The notes: generated by a model from the letters alone, not told the origin. A stretch of DNA of 16,214 bases from UBA5109 sp038148755 (GCA_038148755.1 JAYQWA010000026.1:1-16214), one strand, 5' to 3'. Positions 1-8,200 are shown, counted from the first letter of the stretch. A program made the numbers and translations.

Positions 1-126
1 GACAATATCGTTTCTGATTGAAGTGATCTGGTCATCATTCAGATCTTGCGAGTAGGCTGTAGTTACAAGTGCAGCAGCAAAAGCTACTGCACTTACAAAC
101 CCGGACACTAATTTAATATTAAACAT
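1..126 (-). CDS. N-terminus of an exported protein, cut by the window edge
   Basis: Only the first 42 codons are present; the frame is open to base 1. The start at 124-126 is supported by an AGGAG ribosome binding site about seven bases upstream (131-140). The protein begins MFNIKLVSGFVSAV and has a short basic start, an Ala/Val-rich hydrophobic core and a likely cleavage after ...TTAYS before QDLNDDQ, which is a typical Sec signal peptide. The mature part visible (QDLNDDQITSIRNDIV) is too short to assign. Small c5-type cytochromes can begin in a similar way, but no heme motif falls inside the window, so this is only a guess. It starts 42 bases after the TonB receptor stop with no terminator between, so the two are probably co-transcribed. 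Confidence 0.7.
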   Translation of the reverse strand, partial: MFNIKLVSGFVSAVAFAAALVTTAYSQDLNDDQITSIRNDIV

Positions 127-168
127 TTAATTGCTCCTATCAATTTGAAAAATTAGTCTCAGGTTTTA

Positions 169-2943
169 TTAGAACTCAAACCGTACACCTAAGCGGTAGT
201 TTCGACCTATCACATCATTCAGGTTTCGGTTGGCTGGCTGATAACCTGCCCGGTTTTCTGAACCCTGATTAAGCGGGTAAGCCACTAAGGGTGGAGATGT
301 ATCAAGCAGGTTTTTTATCGAGATAAAAACCTCTCCCTGCCCATCAGCAAAACCAAGATTATATGAACCATAAAGATCAAAATACCATTCACCCTCTATA
401 CTGTTATCATTGATGGTACGGTTGCTGGTGTTGGTAGATACCGGACAGCCAGTTGTACATTCAATCCAGCGATTATCAATAACACCATCACTGTGGCCAC
501 GGGCCGTCAGTTGCAGGGCATAATCTGCAAAGCTGTATCGTGCTGTCGCCCGGTAAACCCAATCTGGTGTATTACTGGTATTTTCACCTGCTCTTTCCCT
601 AATTGTGACACCGTCATCTGTCGCGTTAGACATATAGTGAGTCGTCATAAAGCGCAGGCTCATATCACCTGGCCCCATAGCAAAAGTATAACTGGCTTCA
701 ATATCAACCCCTTCTGAAATCAGCGAAGTAAGGTTTTCATATTTCAGATCAATAAACTGCAAATTGCCGCCAGTATCATAACGTAACTGCGAACAGTAAT
801 TGGTCTGGCCAAACAGCAAACAGGCATCAGCCACTTCCTGAGCAGTTAGAAAACCGATTACACCATCCACCTCAATGTCATAGTAATCAATGGAGCTTGC
901 AAAGCCAGGCAAGAAGCTAGGCTGAAATACAACGCCAAAACCAAAAGTATCTGCTTCTTCAGGCCCGACCGTTGGCGTTCCCTGCAGATTCTGAATGAAA
1001 GGTGTGGAAGCACCGCCAATTGAGACTGAATTACTTCGCGCTGTACCGGCATCAAAAAGTTCACTCAGGTTTGGTGCACGAATATCTCTTGACTGAGTAA
1101 CACGTAAAGTAATGTCATCAATCGGCATATAAGTGAAACCTGCTTTCCAGGTATTAACGCCACCAGAATTACTATAATCAGTCCGGCGTGCAGCGCCATT
1201 GAACTCTAACATCGACAGCAAAGGTACACTAACCTCACCGTAGATTTCTTTGACATTCTGTTTGCCGGTAGTAACTTTATAATTACCATATTTCCAGCCG
1301 CTGGTGTATTTAGGATCAACAAAACCATCAATGGAATCCTGACGCCATTCAATACCGGCTGCCAGACCAATCGGGCCGGCCCAGCCTTCAATATCTGAAG
1401 TAGTAATATTGAATTGAGCGACATCCTGCTGAAATTCCTGTTCACGGCGAGGACGTCCCAGTACAAAAGCAAGCGCATCGTCACTGGCAACACCCACGCC
1501 AAATGAATTAAACGGCACACAACCTGTTACTGCACTACGGCAAACTATCTCGCCGGTAACGGGATCAAAGATAGCATCTGATGCAGCACTCAGGTTTGCA
1601 AAATTCCAAGTGGGATTCTGATGTTCATCGGTGGAAGTTGTACCTCTCTGCAAATACATATCCCAATCCATACCTTTATCCTGGAAAAGAAACATGCCCT
1701 CTGCCCCAAGCACAAAACGACTGGTTTCACGTTTATTATTAGCTCCAGCTAAAGGAATATCCTGTCTTGCACTGCTTAAATTGAAAGAGGTAATGCCTTC
1801 AACAATCATTTGATCCCGAATAACCTGAGGCAAAAATGCATTATCAATCTGTATGGTACGGTTACGATCAGTAGGACGGATGTAATCACTATCTCCCTCA
1901 TAACCTGCCCATGAGCCCTGAGCAAATACCGTGATGTCCGGTGTTAACTCCCAACTGACACGGCCGAATGTACTTTTACGGGTAGAATCCGCCTGTAAGG
2001 AATTTGTGCCGATAATGGAAGACTGTGCATACCGCCAATCACCGCCAATCATCCAGAGGTTGGATTCAGTACCATAATTTAACTGGCCGATAGTTCCCCC
2101 CTCACCAAAATAAGTCCCACGTAAGGGGCCGTTAACGATAAGACCACCAGGGGTATAACCACCAATACCTATATTGTCGCCAACATAATAGTAAGGCGCG
2201 CCTGGTGTTCTATCCGGGTTTACAATGCCTTGAAAACCACTAAGCTGCCAATCAGCAACGGTATTGCGAATACCATCTTGACCATAATATTCTGCGCTGA
2301 ATAAAAAATGCCCTTGACCATCCGCAAAGTCATTCCCGATGGTAAATTCCATGCGCTCATTAGGAGCATTATAGTCGCTGTCTCCAAACTCATAAGCCGT
2401 TTTAATACCGGTATAGTCTTTATCCAGAATAAAATTAACAACTCCAGCAATTGCATCTGAACCATAAGCTGAGGATGCACCACCGGAGACTACTTCAATA
2501 CGTTCGACCAAGGATTGTGGAAAGGTATTCGTATCAACCAAACCATCAGAAGACGAAGCAACAGAACGTTGCCCATCAAACAATACCAGAGTACGGCCTG
2601 TTCCCAAGGCTCTAAGGTTAAGTGCCGATATGCCTGACTGACCATTACTCAATGAACCGGAGTTAGTAGTTGCTGTGGTACTGCCCTGAATAGAAGGTAA
2701 AGTCATGGCAAACTCTGCAATACTGGCAGGGGCCTCCGCATTAATTTCCAACTCACCCAGAACAGAAACCGGCGTTGGCATATCATAACCATCACGGACA
2801 ATTCTTGTGCCTGTAATATTGATAGCTTGTATTTCCGGCGCTCTTTCCTGCGCATTCGCTAAGTGAGTTGTAAGGATTGCGCTTGCTATACTGGCAGCAA
2901 GCACACTGACCATTCTCGATTTATAGTTGACCGGGATGTGCAT
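169..2943 (-). CDS. TonB-dependent outer membrane receptor
   Basis: A 924-residue outer-membrane receptor, expected to import a ligand using energy from TonB-ExbBD. Residues 1-31 are a Sec signal peptide ending ...HLANA. The mature start QERAPEIQAINITGTRI resembles the beginning of the plug domain. The plug (about 45-190) contains the hallmark LNLRALGTGRTLVLFDGQR, a VERIEVVSGGASSAYGSDAIAGVVNF segment, and the rest is a large beta-barrel ending in YRLGVRFEF with the terminal Phe expected for BAM recognition. The length fits the TonB receptor family of marine gammaproteobacteria. The start has an AGGAGA ribosome binding site at 2951-2956. It probably forms its own unit with the following exported protein, after a 690-base gap from wrbA. 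The ligand is unknown; neighbouring catabolic genes suggest an organic molecule rather than iron, but that is inference. Confidence 0.95.
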   Translation of the reverse strand: MHIPVNYKSRMVSVLAASIASAILTTHLANAQERAPEIQAINITGTRIVRDGYDMPTPVSVLGELEINAEAPASIAEFAMTLPSIQGSTTATTNSGSLSNGQSGISALNLRALGTGRTLVLFDGQRSVASSSDGLVDTNTFPQSLVERIEVVSGGASSAYGSDAIAGVVNFILDKDYTGIKTAYEFGDSDYNAPNERMEFTIGNDFADGQGHFLFSAEYYGQDGIRNTVADWQLSGFQGIVNPDRTPGAPYYYVGDNIGIGGYTPGGLIVNGPLRGTYFGEGGTIGQLNYGTESNLWMIGGDWRYAQSSIIGTNSLQADSTRKSTFGRVSWELTPDITVFAQGSWAGYEGDSDYIRPTDRNRTIQIDNAFLPQVIRDQMIVEGITSFNLSSARQDIPLAGANNKRETSRFVLGAEGMFLFQDKGMDWDMYLQRGTTSTDEHQNPTWNFANLSAASDAIFDPVTGEIVCRSAVTGCVPFNSFGVGVASDDALAFVLGRPRREQEFQQDVAQFNITTSDIEGWAGPIGLAAGIEWRQDSIDGFVDPKYTSGWKYGNYKVTTGKQNVKEIYGEVSVPLLSMLEFNGAARRTDYSNSGGVNTWKAGFTYMPIDDITLRVTQSRDIRAPNLSELFDAGTARSNSVSIGGASTPFIQNLQGTPTVGPEEADTFGFGVVFQPSFLPGFASSIDYYDIEVDGVIGFLTAQEVADACLLFGQTNYCSQLRYDTGGNLQFIDLKYENLTSLISEGVDIEASYTFAMGPGDMSLRFMTTHYMSNATDDGVTIRERAGENTSNTPDWVYRATARYSFADYALQLTARGHSDGVIDNRWIECTTGCPVSTNTSNRTINDNSIEGEWYFDLYGSYNLGFADGQGEVFISIKNLLDTSPPLVAYPLNQGSENRAGYQPANRNLNDVIGRNYRLGVRFEF

Positions 2944-3634
2944 TGATATTTCTCCTGACTAAGAACGCCCTTACTTGGGGCATAAAAAAAATATAATTTT
3001 TTACACCACTTAGAAAATGCATTAAATATGCCAAGAGAAATCGAAAAAAAGACCACGTCATCTATATAAACAGTATTCTTATTATATAACGCCATGTCTA
3101 ATTATTTATTTTTATAATATTAATATAAATATTTATACGATATTTATAGATATTTTTTATAAAACAGCGTTGGTATTCTGATATTTAAATAAAACCAATA
3201 TTGAAAATAATTTATTTTTGTAATTTATAATTCAGAAATTCACATCCCTAATATTTCTTGTCACAAAAACGTCAAAATTGCCTCATTAAGGAGCTGTTTT
3301 ATTTTATTGTGCACCACAGCAAAGCACTAGCCAAAGGCAATTCTTTATCCATTATTGTGCATTTTGTGATCCAATGCTGCGCATGACGCGGAATTCACTC
3401 AGCCATGATGCTCATTGGACAGGCCTGCGACCAGCACTAAAACTTGAAGTATGCAGGGATATAAGACAGGGGAAATGTCTGCGATTTACTGACCAGGATG
3501 AAAGGAAACACCGGTACTTATATTGTTTACTGGGAGCAGACGATCGGCAATAAAGGCAGAATTGATTAAGGTTTGAGTTTGCCGTGGGTAAAAGGGTCAG
3601 CTTATTCTGACCCTTATGGTAAAACTCCAGCTAT
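2944..3634. other. 690-bp AT-rich intergenic region with probable TonB receptor promoter
   Basis: No convincing gene is present. Bases 2980-3250 are very AT-rich. A perfect TATAAT on the minus strand (3081-3086) could be a -10 box for the TonB receptor, leaving a leader of about 130 bases, but no good -35 lies at 17 bases and such hexamers are common in AT-rich DNA. A 7-bp inverted pair TCCAATG (3370-3376) / CATTGGA (3413-3419) flanks a 36-base loop. A 59-codon plus-strand reading frame at 3374-3553 has no ribosome binding site and no recognisable family. The right end holds the wrbA terminator hairpin. Confidence 0.5.
3592..3615 (-). terminator. Hairpin terminator after wrbA
   Basis: A perfect 9-bp inverted repeat, AAGGGTCAG / CTGACCCTT, with a 6-base loop lies about 20 bases beyond the wrbA stop codon. 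On the minus strand the stem runs into TTTT and then ACCC, a short T-run. This fits a Rho-independent terminator for the TetR-hydroxylase-WrbA unit, although the T-run is weak. Confidence 0.6.
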
Positions 3635-4258
3635 TTATTTAGCACCTATCAGTCTGCTTGCAATATCGGCGACATGCCTGCCCTGAAAACGCGCAATATC
3701 TAGCTCCAGCTGACTCGGTTGTCTTGAACCATCACCGTCCGCAACGGTTGAGGCACCATAAGGGGAACCTCCATTTATTGCGGTCATGTCCAGTAACTTT
3801 TGCTCCGTATAGGGCACGCCAACGACAACCATCCCGTGATGAATAAGTGTTGTATGAAAACTGGTAATTGTCGTTTCATGACCACCATGTTGACTGGCAC
3901 AACTGGTAAAAACACTACCAACTTTTCCGACCAGAGCACCGTTCATCCATAAAGCACCGGTTTGATCCAGAAAATTTCTCATCTGGGCACACATGTTACC
4001 GAAACGCGTTGGTGTGCCGAAAATAATGGCATCTGCTTCAGCAAGTTTATCCGGTTCGGCAATAGGGATATCTTCAAACTCCTTGCGTGTATCTCGTGCA
4101 CCACTCAGTAAAAGTACATCCTCAGGAATCAACTCTGGAACTTGCAACAGTTTTACTTCCGTGTTTTCAATATCGGATGCGCCTGCTGCTATTTCGCTAG
4201 CCAGTTTATGAACATGACCATACATACTGTAAAAAACCACCTGAATTTTAGTTTTCAT
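3635..4258 (-). CDS. wrbA: WrbA-type NAD(P)H:quinone oxidoreductase
   Basis: A 207-residue flavodoxin-fold enzyme, the usual WrbA length. The family uses FMN to reduce quinones by two electrons in the cytoplasm, avoiding semiquinone radicals. Visible signatures are the FMN phosphate loop YSMYGHVHKLA near the N-terminus, the PTRFGNMCAQMRNFLDQTG segment, the FTSCASQHGGHETT motif and GGSPYGASTVADGDGSRQPS in the C-terminal third, all typical of WrbA. Its ATG overlaps the hydroxylase stop codon by one base (TAATG), which indicates translational coupling. The pairing suggests that it reduces quinones arising when the upstream hydroxylase oxidises an aromatic ring; this is inference. A hairpin terminator follows. 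Confidence 0.95.
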   Translation of the reverse strand: MKTKIQVVFYSMYGHVHKLASEIAAGASDIENTEVKLLQVPELIPEDVLLLSGARDTRKEFEDIPIAEPDKLAEADAIIFGTPTRFGNMCAQMRNFLDQTGALWMNGALVGKVGSVFTSCASQHGGHETTITSFHTTLIHHGMVVVGVPYTEQKLLDMTAINGGSPYGASTVADGDGSRQPSQLELDIARFQGRHVADIASRLIGAK

Positions 4259-6000
4259 TATTTGACTCCTTCCATTTCAGCCGAAGCACCAGACTCAGTA
4301 ATTGTATTTTCCCTGAACAGGATTCGGCTCATAGCATTTTTTAAGTTATTTTCACTATCGTTAGTACAGTTTTTTTCTCGCCACGCAACATAACCATCGG
4401 GTCTTACCAGAACGGCGCCATCTGGTGTAATGCCGTAGGCTTCTGAAAACGGCAAGGTAAACGGGCTCGAAATTTTGTCCCGATGTATCGGTAAATCAAC
4501 ATAGCTGGTATTTGAACCAGGCGGATCAATCAATCTGCAATCAATTCTGATATTTAAGGCTTCTTCAGTTTTTGCCGCAATATCTTTCCATTTCTCACCA
4601 TAGTGAGACGTTATCAGAACAAATCTTTCACCGTACAAATCCAGGGTCGATCCGAGTTTTCCATTTATGAATAATTCTACATGCGGTGCTCTTGTTCCCG
4701 GCAAAGCAAATGATGCCCTTGGATCAATATCTGCTGCTCCATCATCTATATAAGCTTCATCAGGAATAACTGCATCTGATCTGTAACGATTAAATTCAAC
4801 ATGCACATCCGGAATCTGTTTTTTTACACCGTCCATACCCAAATCCGGATCCGAACGGGTCACATATCGCTGGTAGCCCTGCTCTATCATTTGCATGGCA
4901 GCAGGTTGCCTTTCATCGTTATACGATTTTAACAAGCCTTCATTGGCCTCCCCTCGTAAAACTGAAGCCAGTTTCCAGGCCAGATTGTGCGCATCCTGAA
5001 TGCCGGTATTACCGCCATAACCGCCCGTAGGAGTAGTGACATGCGCGGTATCCCCGGCCAAAAATATTTTTCCTTCCTGAAGTCGTTCAGCTGCGTGACA
5101 AACAGCCTCCCACTTATGAATATCTTCTACCTGAACATCCAGATTCTGATCTCCTACAGCATCACGCACATATTGCGCTGCCTTTTCTTCAGTCACGCCT
5201 TCTGCCGCATTACGTGCATCACGATGATTAATATCACCGACAGTAAAAATAACAAGAAACCCCCCAAGCCCGGTTTTTTCGAGCCTGAAAAAGCCTCTGA
5301 CATGCTGGTTATTTACATAGATAACGCCCAGATTTCTGCCACGCAGTGCCTTAGAGCAATCAGCCCGAAAATAAACAGTGATGCTCTGCGACATCACCGG
5401 ATAACCCTGCATTTTTATGCCCAGCTGATTGCGTATCGGACTTCTGTTACCATCGCAGGCAACCAGATAGTTACCTTTAAATATTTTCTCCTCACCACTA
5501 TCAATATGCTTTGCCCGCACCGAAACGCCGGCTTCATCTTGCGAAAATTCAGTGACCTGGTGTGAATAAAGAAACTCAGCTCCCAGCTCCTCTGCCCTGT
5601 CCTTGATGATCGGCTCAAGCACCTGCTGCGGCATGAACAACCTGCGTACCGGCGTCAGATCCTGTATTCCCTGATTGATATCCGGTATGTAATTGGCAAT
5701 TTCCCTGCCTGCAAGTGACTCTACCGCATTCATGCCTCCATTGGGGTCATATAGAGCATGTGCAGCTTCCACCACTTTTTGCTCAATGCCAGCCTGCCTC
5801 ATCATTTCCAGAGTACGCAACTGAAAATAACCGGCTCTTGGGTGTATGGCTGTGCCACGATGTTTTTCGATGATCAGACTCTTTATTCCATGCATGGCTA
5901 AAAACATTGATGTTGATAAACCAACCAGACTGCCCCCGACAATCAACACCGGCATTTCAACTTCACTACCATGACTTTCATTGTTTTTTTGCAGCGTCAT
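4258..6000 (-). CDS. FAD-dependent aromatic hydroxylase (PheA/TfdB/MhpA-like)
   Basis: A 580-residue class A flavoprotein monooxygenase, expected to use FAD, NAD(P)H and O2 to hydroxylate an aromatic ring. The FAD-binding start is VLIVGGSLVGLSTS (dinucleotide loop about residues 20-30), the DG motif is CDGNRSPIR (182-190) and the GD motif is FLAGDTAHVTTPTGGYGGN (about 313-331), all well conserved. A thioredoxin-like C-terminal domain (about 435-545) ends in AVLVRPDGYVAWR, as in polyketide and phenol hydroxylases of this group. The start has a GAGG ribosome binding site. It lies 25 bases after the tetR-like gene and overlaps wrbA by one base, so the three form an operon probably controlled by that regulator. 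The substrate cannot be read from the sequence; phenols, hydroxyphenylpropionate or polycyclic phenols are all possible. Confidence 0.92.
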   Translation of the reverse strand: MTLQKNNESHGSEVEMPVLIVGGSLVGLSTSMFLAMHGIKSLIIEKHRGTAIHPRAGYFQLRTLEMMRQAGIEQKVVEAAHALYDPNGGMNAVESLAGREIANYIPDINQGIQDLTPVRRLFMPQQVLEPIIKDRAEELGAEFLYSHQVTEFSQDEAGVSVRAKHIDSGEEKIFKGNYLVACDGNRSPIRNQLGIKMQGYPVMSQSITVYFRADCSKALRGRNLGVIYVNNQHVRGFFRLEKTGLGGFLVIFTVGDINHRDARNAAEGVTEEKAAQYVRDAVGDQNLDVQVEDIHKWEAVCHAAERLQEGKIFLAGDTAHVTTPTGGYGGNTGIQDAHNLAWKLASVLRGEANEGLLKSYNDERQPAAMQMIEQGYQRYVTRSDPDLGMDGVKKQIPDVHVEFNRYRSDAVIPDEAYIDDGAADIDPRASFALPGTRAPHVELFINGKLGSTLDLYGERFVLITSHYGEKWKDIAAKTEEALNIRIDCRLIDPPGSNTSYVDLPIHRDKISSPFTLPFSEAYGITPDGAVLVRPDGYVAWREKNCTNDSENNLKNAMSRILFRENTITESGASAEMEGVK

Positions 6001-6025
6001 TTTCGATCCTCTTTTTATTTATTTT

Positions 6026-6679
6026 TTAGGCTTCATAGACCCGGTATCTTTTTAGAAAAGTATCCACTACCTTTTTTGCATGCTCTTCAATTTCCCTATC
6101 ATTTGGCGCCTGCTGCGCACCAACAACCTGGGCAACCAGTCTCTCCCAGAACAGCAAACCCTGAAACTCATGAGCTGCCCATTCAGGATCATCCACATCC
6201 AGAATATTTGATCCTTTTTTTGCAGAGAAATATTGTGTTAAGGCAGACTGCGCCGTTTTAGCCCCTACCTGATAATAAGTCGGGCCTAATTCCGGATAGC
6301 GCCCGAGGGACGATATTGTTGCCCGTACTACAGCAATATGTTTCTCATTAAGTATTTTGGAGAGAGCAAGTTTTGCATACATCAATAAAGCTTCCGCGAC
6401 ATCCAGTCCCTGCAGATGAAAAGCATGCAGTGCCTGCGAAATTTCCAGTGCAACATCCTCGGTGAGAGCAGCGAGTAAGCCCTGTTTATTTCCAAAGTAT
6501 TGATAGATCGCTGACTTGGAACAACTCGCACGCTGACAGATCGCTTCCAGATTCGTGTCTTCGTAACCCAATTCAATCATTAACTCTGTTGCTGCCAGTT
6601 TAATGGCTTCGCGTTTTGCCAAAGACTTGTTAGCTTTTGCTGATTTTTTATAGTCGGACTGTCTATTTATAGTACTCAT
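6026..6679 (-). CDS. TetR/AcrR family transcriptional regulator
   Basis: A 217-residue ligand-responsive DNA-binding protein. The N-terminal helix-turn-helix (about residues 22-70) shows the family pattern: KREAIKLAATELMIELGYEDTNLEAICQ, then RASCSKSAIYQYFGNKQGLLAAL. The alpha-helical remainder is the ligand and dimer domain; the C-terminal half (ATISSLGRYPELGPTYYQVG) resembles AefR-like regulators. A lysine-rich 20-residue tail precedes the helix-turn-helix. No clear Shine-Dalgarno precedes the ATG. A palindrome lying between the -35 and -10 boxes 66 bases upstream suggests that it represses its own operon, which includes the hydroxylase and WrbA. The ligand is unknown, perhaps the hydroxylase substrate. 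Confidence 0.93.
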   Translation of the reverse strand: MSTINRQSDYKKSAKANKSLAKREAIKLAATELMIELGYEDTNLEAICQRASCSKSAIYQYFGNKQGLLAALTEDVALEISQALHAFHLQGLDVAEALLMYAKLALSKILNEKHIAVVRATISSLGRYPELGPTYYQVGAKTAQSALTQYFSAKKGSNILDVDDPEWAAHEFQGLLFWERLVAQVVGAQQAPNDREIEEHAKKVVDTFLKRYRVYEA

Positions 6680-6742
6680 AAGTATTATATTTTTAGATAT
6701 AATTTAATTAGTTAATTTTATTTATGTGTTATTTTATAAAAA

Positions 6743-6771
6743 ATAGTACCGATTGGTACTGTTTTTAGCAA
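6743..6771 (-). promoter_or_regulatory. Probable promoter of the tetR-hydroxylase-wrbA operon
   Basis: On the minus strand a TTGCTA -35 (6766-6771) and a TACTAT -10 (6743-6748) are separated by exactly 17 bases. Each box matches the sigma-70 consensus at four of six positions. The expected start would leave a leader of about 55-60 bases before the tetR-like ATG. The operator palindrome lies within the spacer and -10, which supports the assignment. Confidence 0.5.
6744..6761. promoter_or_regulatory. Palindromic TetR-type operator
   Basis: TAGTACCGATTGGTACTG contains perfect 6-bp arms AGTACC (6745-6750) and GGTACT (6755-6760) around GATT, and the symmetry continues into flanking A and T runs (12 of 14 positions per side pair). 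Size, symmetry and an ACC...GGT core fit operators of TetR-family repressors. It sits between the -35 and -10 boxes of the promoter, just upstream of a tetR-like gene, so binding would block RNA polymerase. Confidence 0.65.
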
Positions 6772-6824
6772 GTATCATTGATAACTCAGAGCTAAAAAGT
6801 ATTTTGCAGAGCAAGTTCGCAAGC

Positions 6825-6848
6825 TAAGAAGGGATTTAAGAAGGGATT
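6825..6848. repeat. 12-bp tandem repeat, two copies
   Basis: TAAGAAGGGATT occurs twice head to tail without mismatch in the gap between the VOC terminator and the TetR operator. It encodes nothing visible. It could be a slippage product or a direct-repeat protein site. Confidence 0.6.
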
Positions 6849-6909
6849 ATTGTTTTAATGGATATTGAGCTGTCTGCTACAAGAGAGCACTGTCGCTGTA
6901 GAAGAGAAT

Positions 6910-6937
6910 AAAAGAGTCAAATTGCTCTGACTCTTTT
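6910..6937 (-). terminator. Hairpin terminator after the VOC gene
   Basis: A perfect 10-bp inverted repeat, AAAAGAGTCA / TGACTCTTTT, with an 8-base loop lies 38 bases beyond the VOC stop codon. On the minus strand the stem ends in TTTT followed by ATT, consistent with Rho-independent termination of the long operon. The arm is A/T-rich at its base and may also work in the opposite direction. Confidence 0.7.
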
Positions 6938-6974
6938 GATTTTCAATGATTTGCCTTTGATTTTTTATTACTGT

Positions 6975-8024
6975 TTAAAATTCCACCAGTTCAACCAGCA
7001 GACCATCCGGGCTACGGACAAGGATCGCTTCACTGTTGTTATCCAGTCGGACAGGCTGCCCTCCCGGAGTCTCAATAATATGGCCTGCTTCATGTATCCG
7101 GTTTACCAGTGCCTCAATATTCTCTACCTGTAGAGTGATGGCCGACGCGCCAGGATCCTGAGGATCGGGAGAACGCTTGGTACGGACAATATCCCTGAAC
7201 TCCCAGAAGAACCAGGGGTTAGCTGAACCCGGGGGCATTGTTCCCATATTACGTGCACGTGCCCGCGGCGTCCCTTCAAGTGCCAGGACAGCATCGCTGA
7301 CATAACCTGGTTCCCGGGTTGCAACAAACCCGAGAATTTCACCGTAAAACTCCATGGCACGTTCGATATTCTCTAGCGCCAGGGATGAACGTGCATCATA
7401 AATATTACTGCTTTCCGGCACTTCCGTTTGAATGGGGTTACCTGATTGCACAAACTCAAAAACAAAGCCATCCGGGTCACGCAGCATGACTGCACGAGTA
7501 TTGTTTCTGGGTCGTTGTGTATAAACCGGACCGGCACTTATTGTATCCACGCTCATAACTGTATCTTTTACCCGTTCAAATGCCAGATCAATATCACGTA
7601 CCTGTATGGAGAAACGTGTGACACCAGGATCATAGAGTCTTTGCTGAAAAGGTCGACCTTCAGCACCTTCAAATTCAATCAATTGTAATGACAGCGCGGA
7701 ACCGGGAATCGACATGATGGCATATCTGGCCTGTGCTGCTGGTGTTTCCGCTACCACCTTTTGTAACAGGGCTGAAGATGTCAGTCGTGCAGGTCCTTCT
7801 GCCACTTCGAACTGCAGCCCCTGTCTATAGAAATCAATAGAAGATTCCAGATTCTCTACCACATGCGTGAGTAAAAGAGGTCTGAGCATACGGCCTTGAG
7901 CAGGTGCTTGAGCCCAGGATGCATTCAGAAAAATGCTTAATCCAACAATGGCGGGAAGCAATAAATAACCAGACCGAAACATGTATTTGAATAAGAATGA
8001 TTTTGTAAAAGCTAGCTGATTCAT
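6975..8024 (-). CDS. Exported two-domain VOC (glyoxalase/dioxygenase fold) protein
   Basis: A 349-residue protein with two vicinal-oxygen-chelate domains, about residues 48-195 and 207-349. The start at 8024 has a strong AAGGGGG ribosome binding site. Residues 1-38 look like a Sec signal peptide with a long basic start, the core LLLPAIVGLSIFLNASWA and likely cleavage before QAPAQ, so the protein is predicted to be periplasmic. Domain 1 keeps a typical first metal ligand (His54 in LTHVVENL) and a closing Glu190 in GFVFEFVQ. Domain 2 keeps Glu345 (LLVELVEF) but has Ser/Leu where the first-strand ligand is expected (ARSSLALEN). VOC enzymes include glyoxalases, extradiol dioxygenases and isomerases; the reaction cannot be chosen. 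It is the last gene of the long operon, 210 bases after the SDR gene. Confidence 0.88.
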   Translation of the reverse strand: MNQLAFTKSFLFKYMFRSGYLLLPAIVGLSIFLNASWAQAPAQGRMLRPLLLTHVVENLESSIDFYRQGLQFEVAEGPARLTSSALLQKVVAETPAAQARYAIMSIPGSALSLQLIEFEGAEGRPFQQRLYDPGVTRFSIQVRDIDLAFERVKDTVMSVDTISAGPVYTQRPRNNTRAVMLRDPDGFVFEFVQSGNPIQTEVPESSNIYDARSSLALENIERAMEFYGEILGFVATREPGYVSDAVLALEGTPRARARNMGTMPPGSANPWFFWEFRDIVRTKRSPDPQDPGASAITLQVENIEALVNRIHEAGHIIETPGGQPVRLDNNSEAILVRSPDGLLVELVEF

Positions 8025-8037
8025 AAGTTTGCCCCCT

Positions 8038-8190
8038 TCAACTATCTAAATATTTTTTAAAAAATAATGCAGTAAATTTATGTAAATCTTTAGCTTCAGG
8101 AAGATCGTGCATGGCAGAAAAAAGATGATGCATGCCTTCAAAGACAAAAAGCTCCGCTTCATTACCGACTTTCCTAAGTGCAGTGTGCAT
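8038..8190 (-). pseudogene. C-terminal remnant of an alpha/beta hydrolase (HSL/esterase type)
   Basis: A 50-codon minus-strand frame ends 14 bases before the VOC start. It reads MHTALRKVGNEAELFVFEGM, then HHLFSAMHDLPEAKDLHKF and a KKYLDS tail. This matches the last strand and helix of hormone-sensitive-lipase-type hydrolases, where the catalytic His follows the segment 'a-E-L-h-V-f-E-G-M-x-H' and a 'PEA...FF..' helix closes the protein. The oxyanion-hole HGGG, nucleophile GxSxG and Asp regions are absent. An in-frame TAA lies two codons upstream of the ATG, and no ribosome binding site is seen. I infer a gene that lost its first five-sixths by deletion. Family assignment rests on my recognition of the motif, not on a search. 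Confidence 0.7.
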
Positions 8191-8200
8191 TATTTATTGT

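Noticed and set aside
3374..3553. 59-codon plus-strand frame with MLRMTRNSLSHDAHW start
   Set aside because: It has some protein-like character but no Shine-Dalgarno, no recognised family, and the frame stays open upstream of the ATG, which weakens the start. I left it as part of the intergenic description.
4987..5565. 192-codon plus-strand reading frame
   Set aside because: It is antisense to the well-conserved FAD hydroxylase, has no ribosome binding site and its composition (Ile/Cys/Thr-rich) is that of an antisense shadow.
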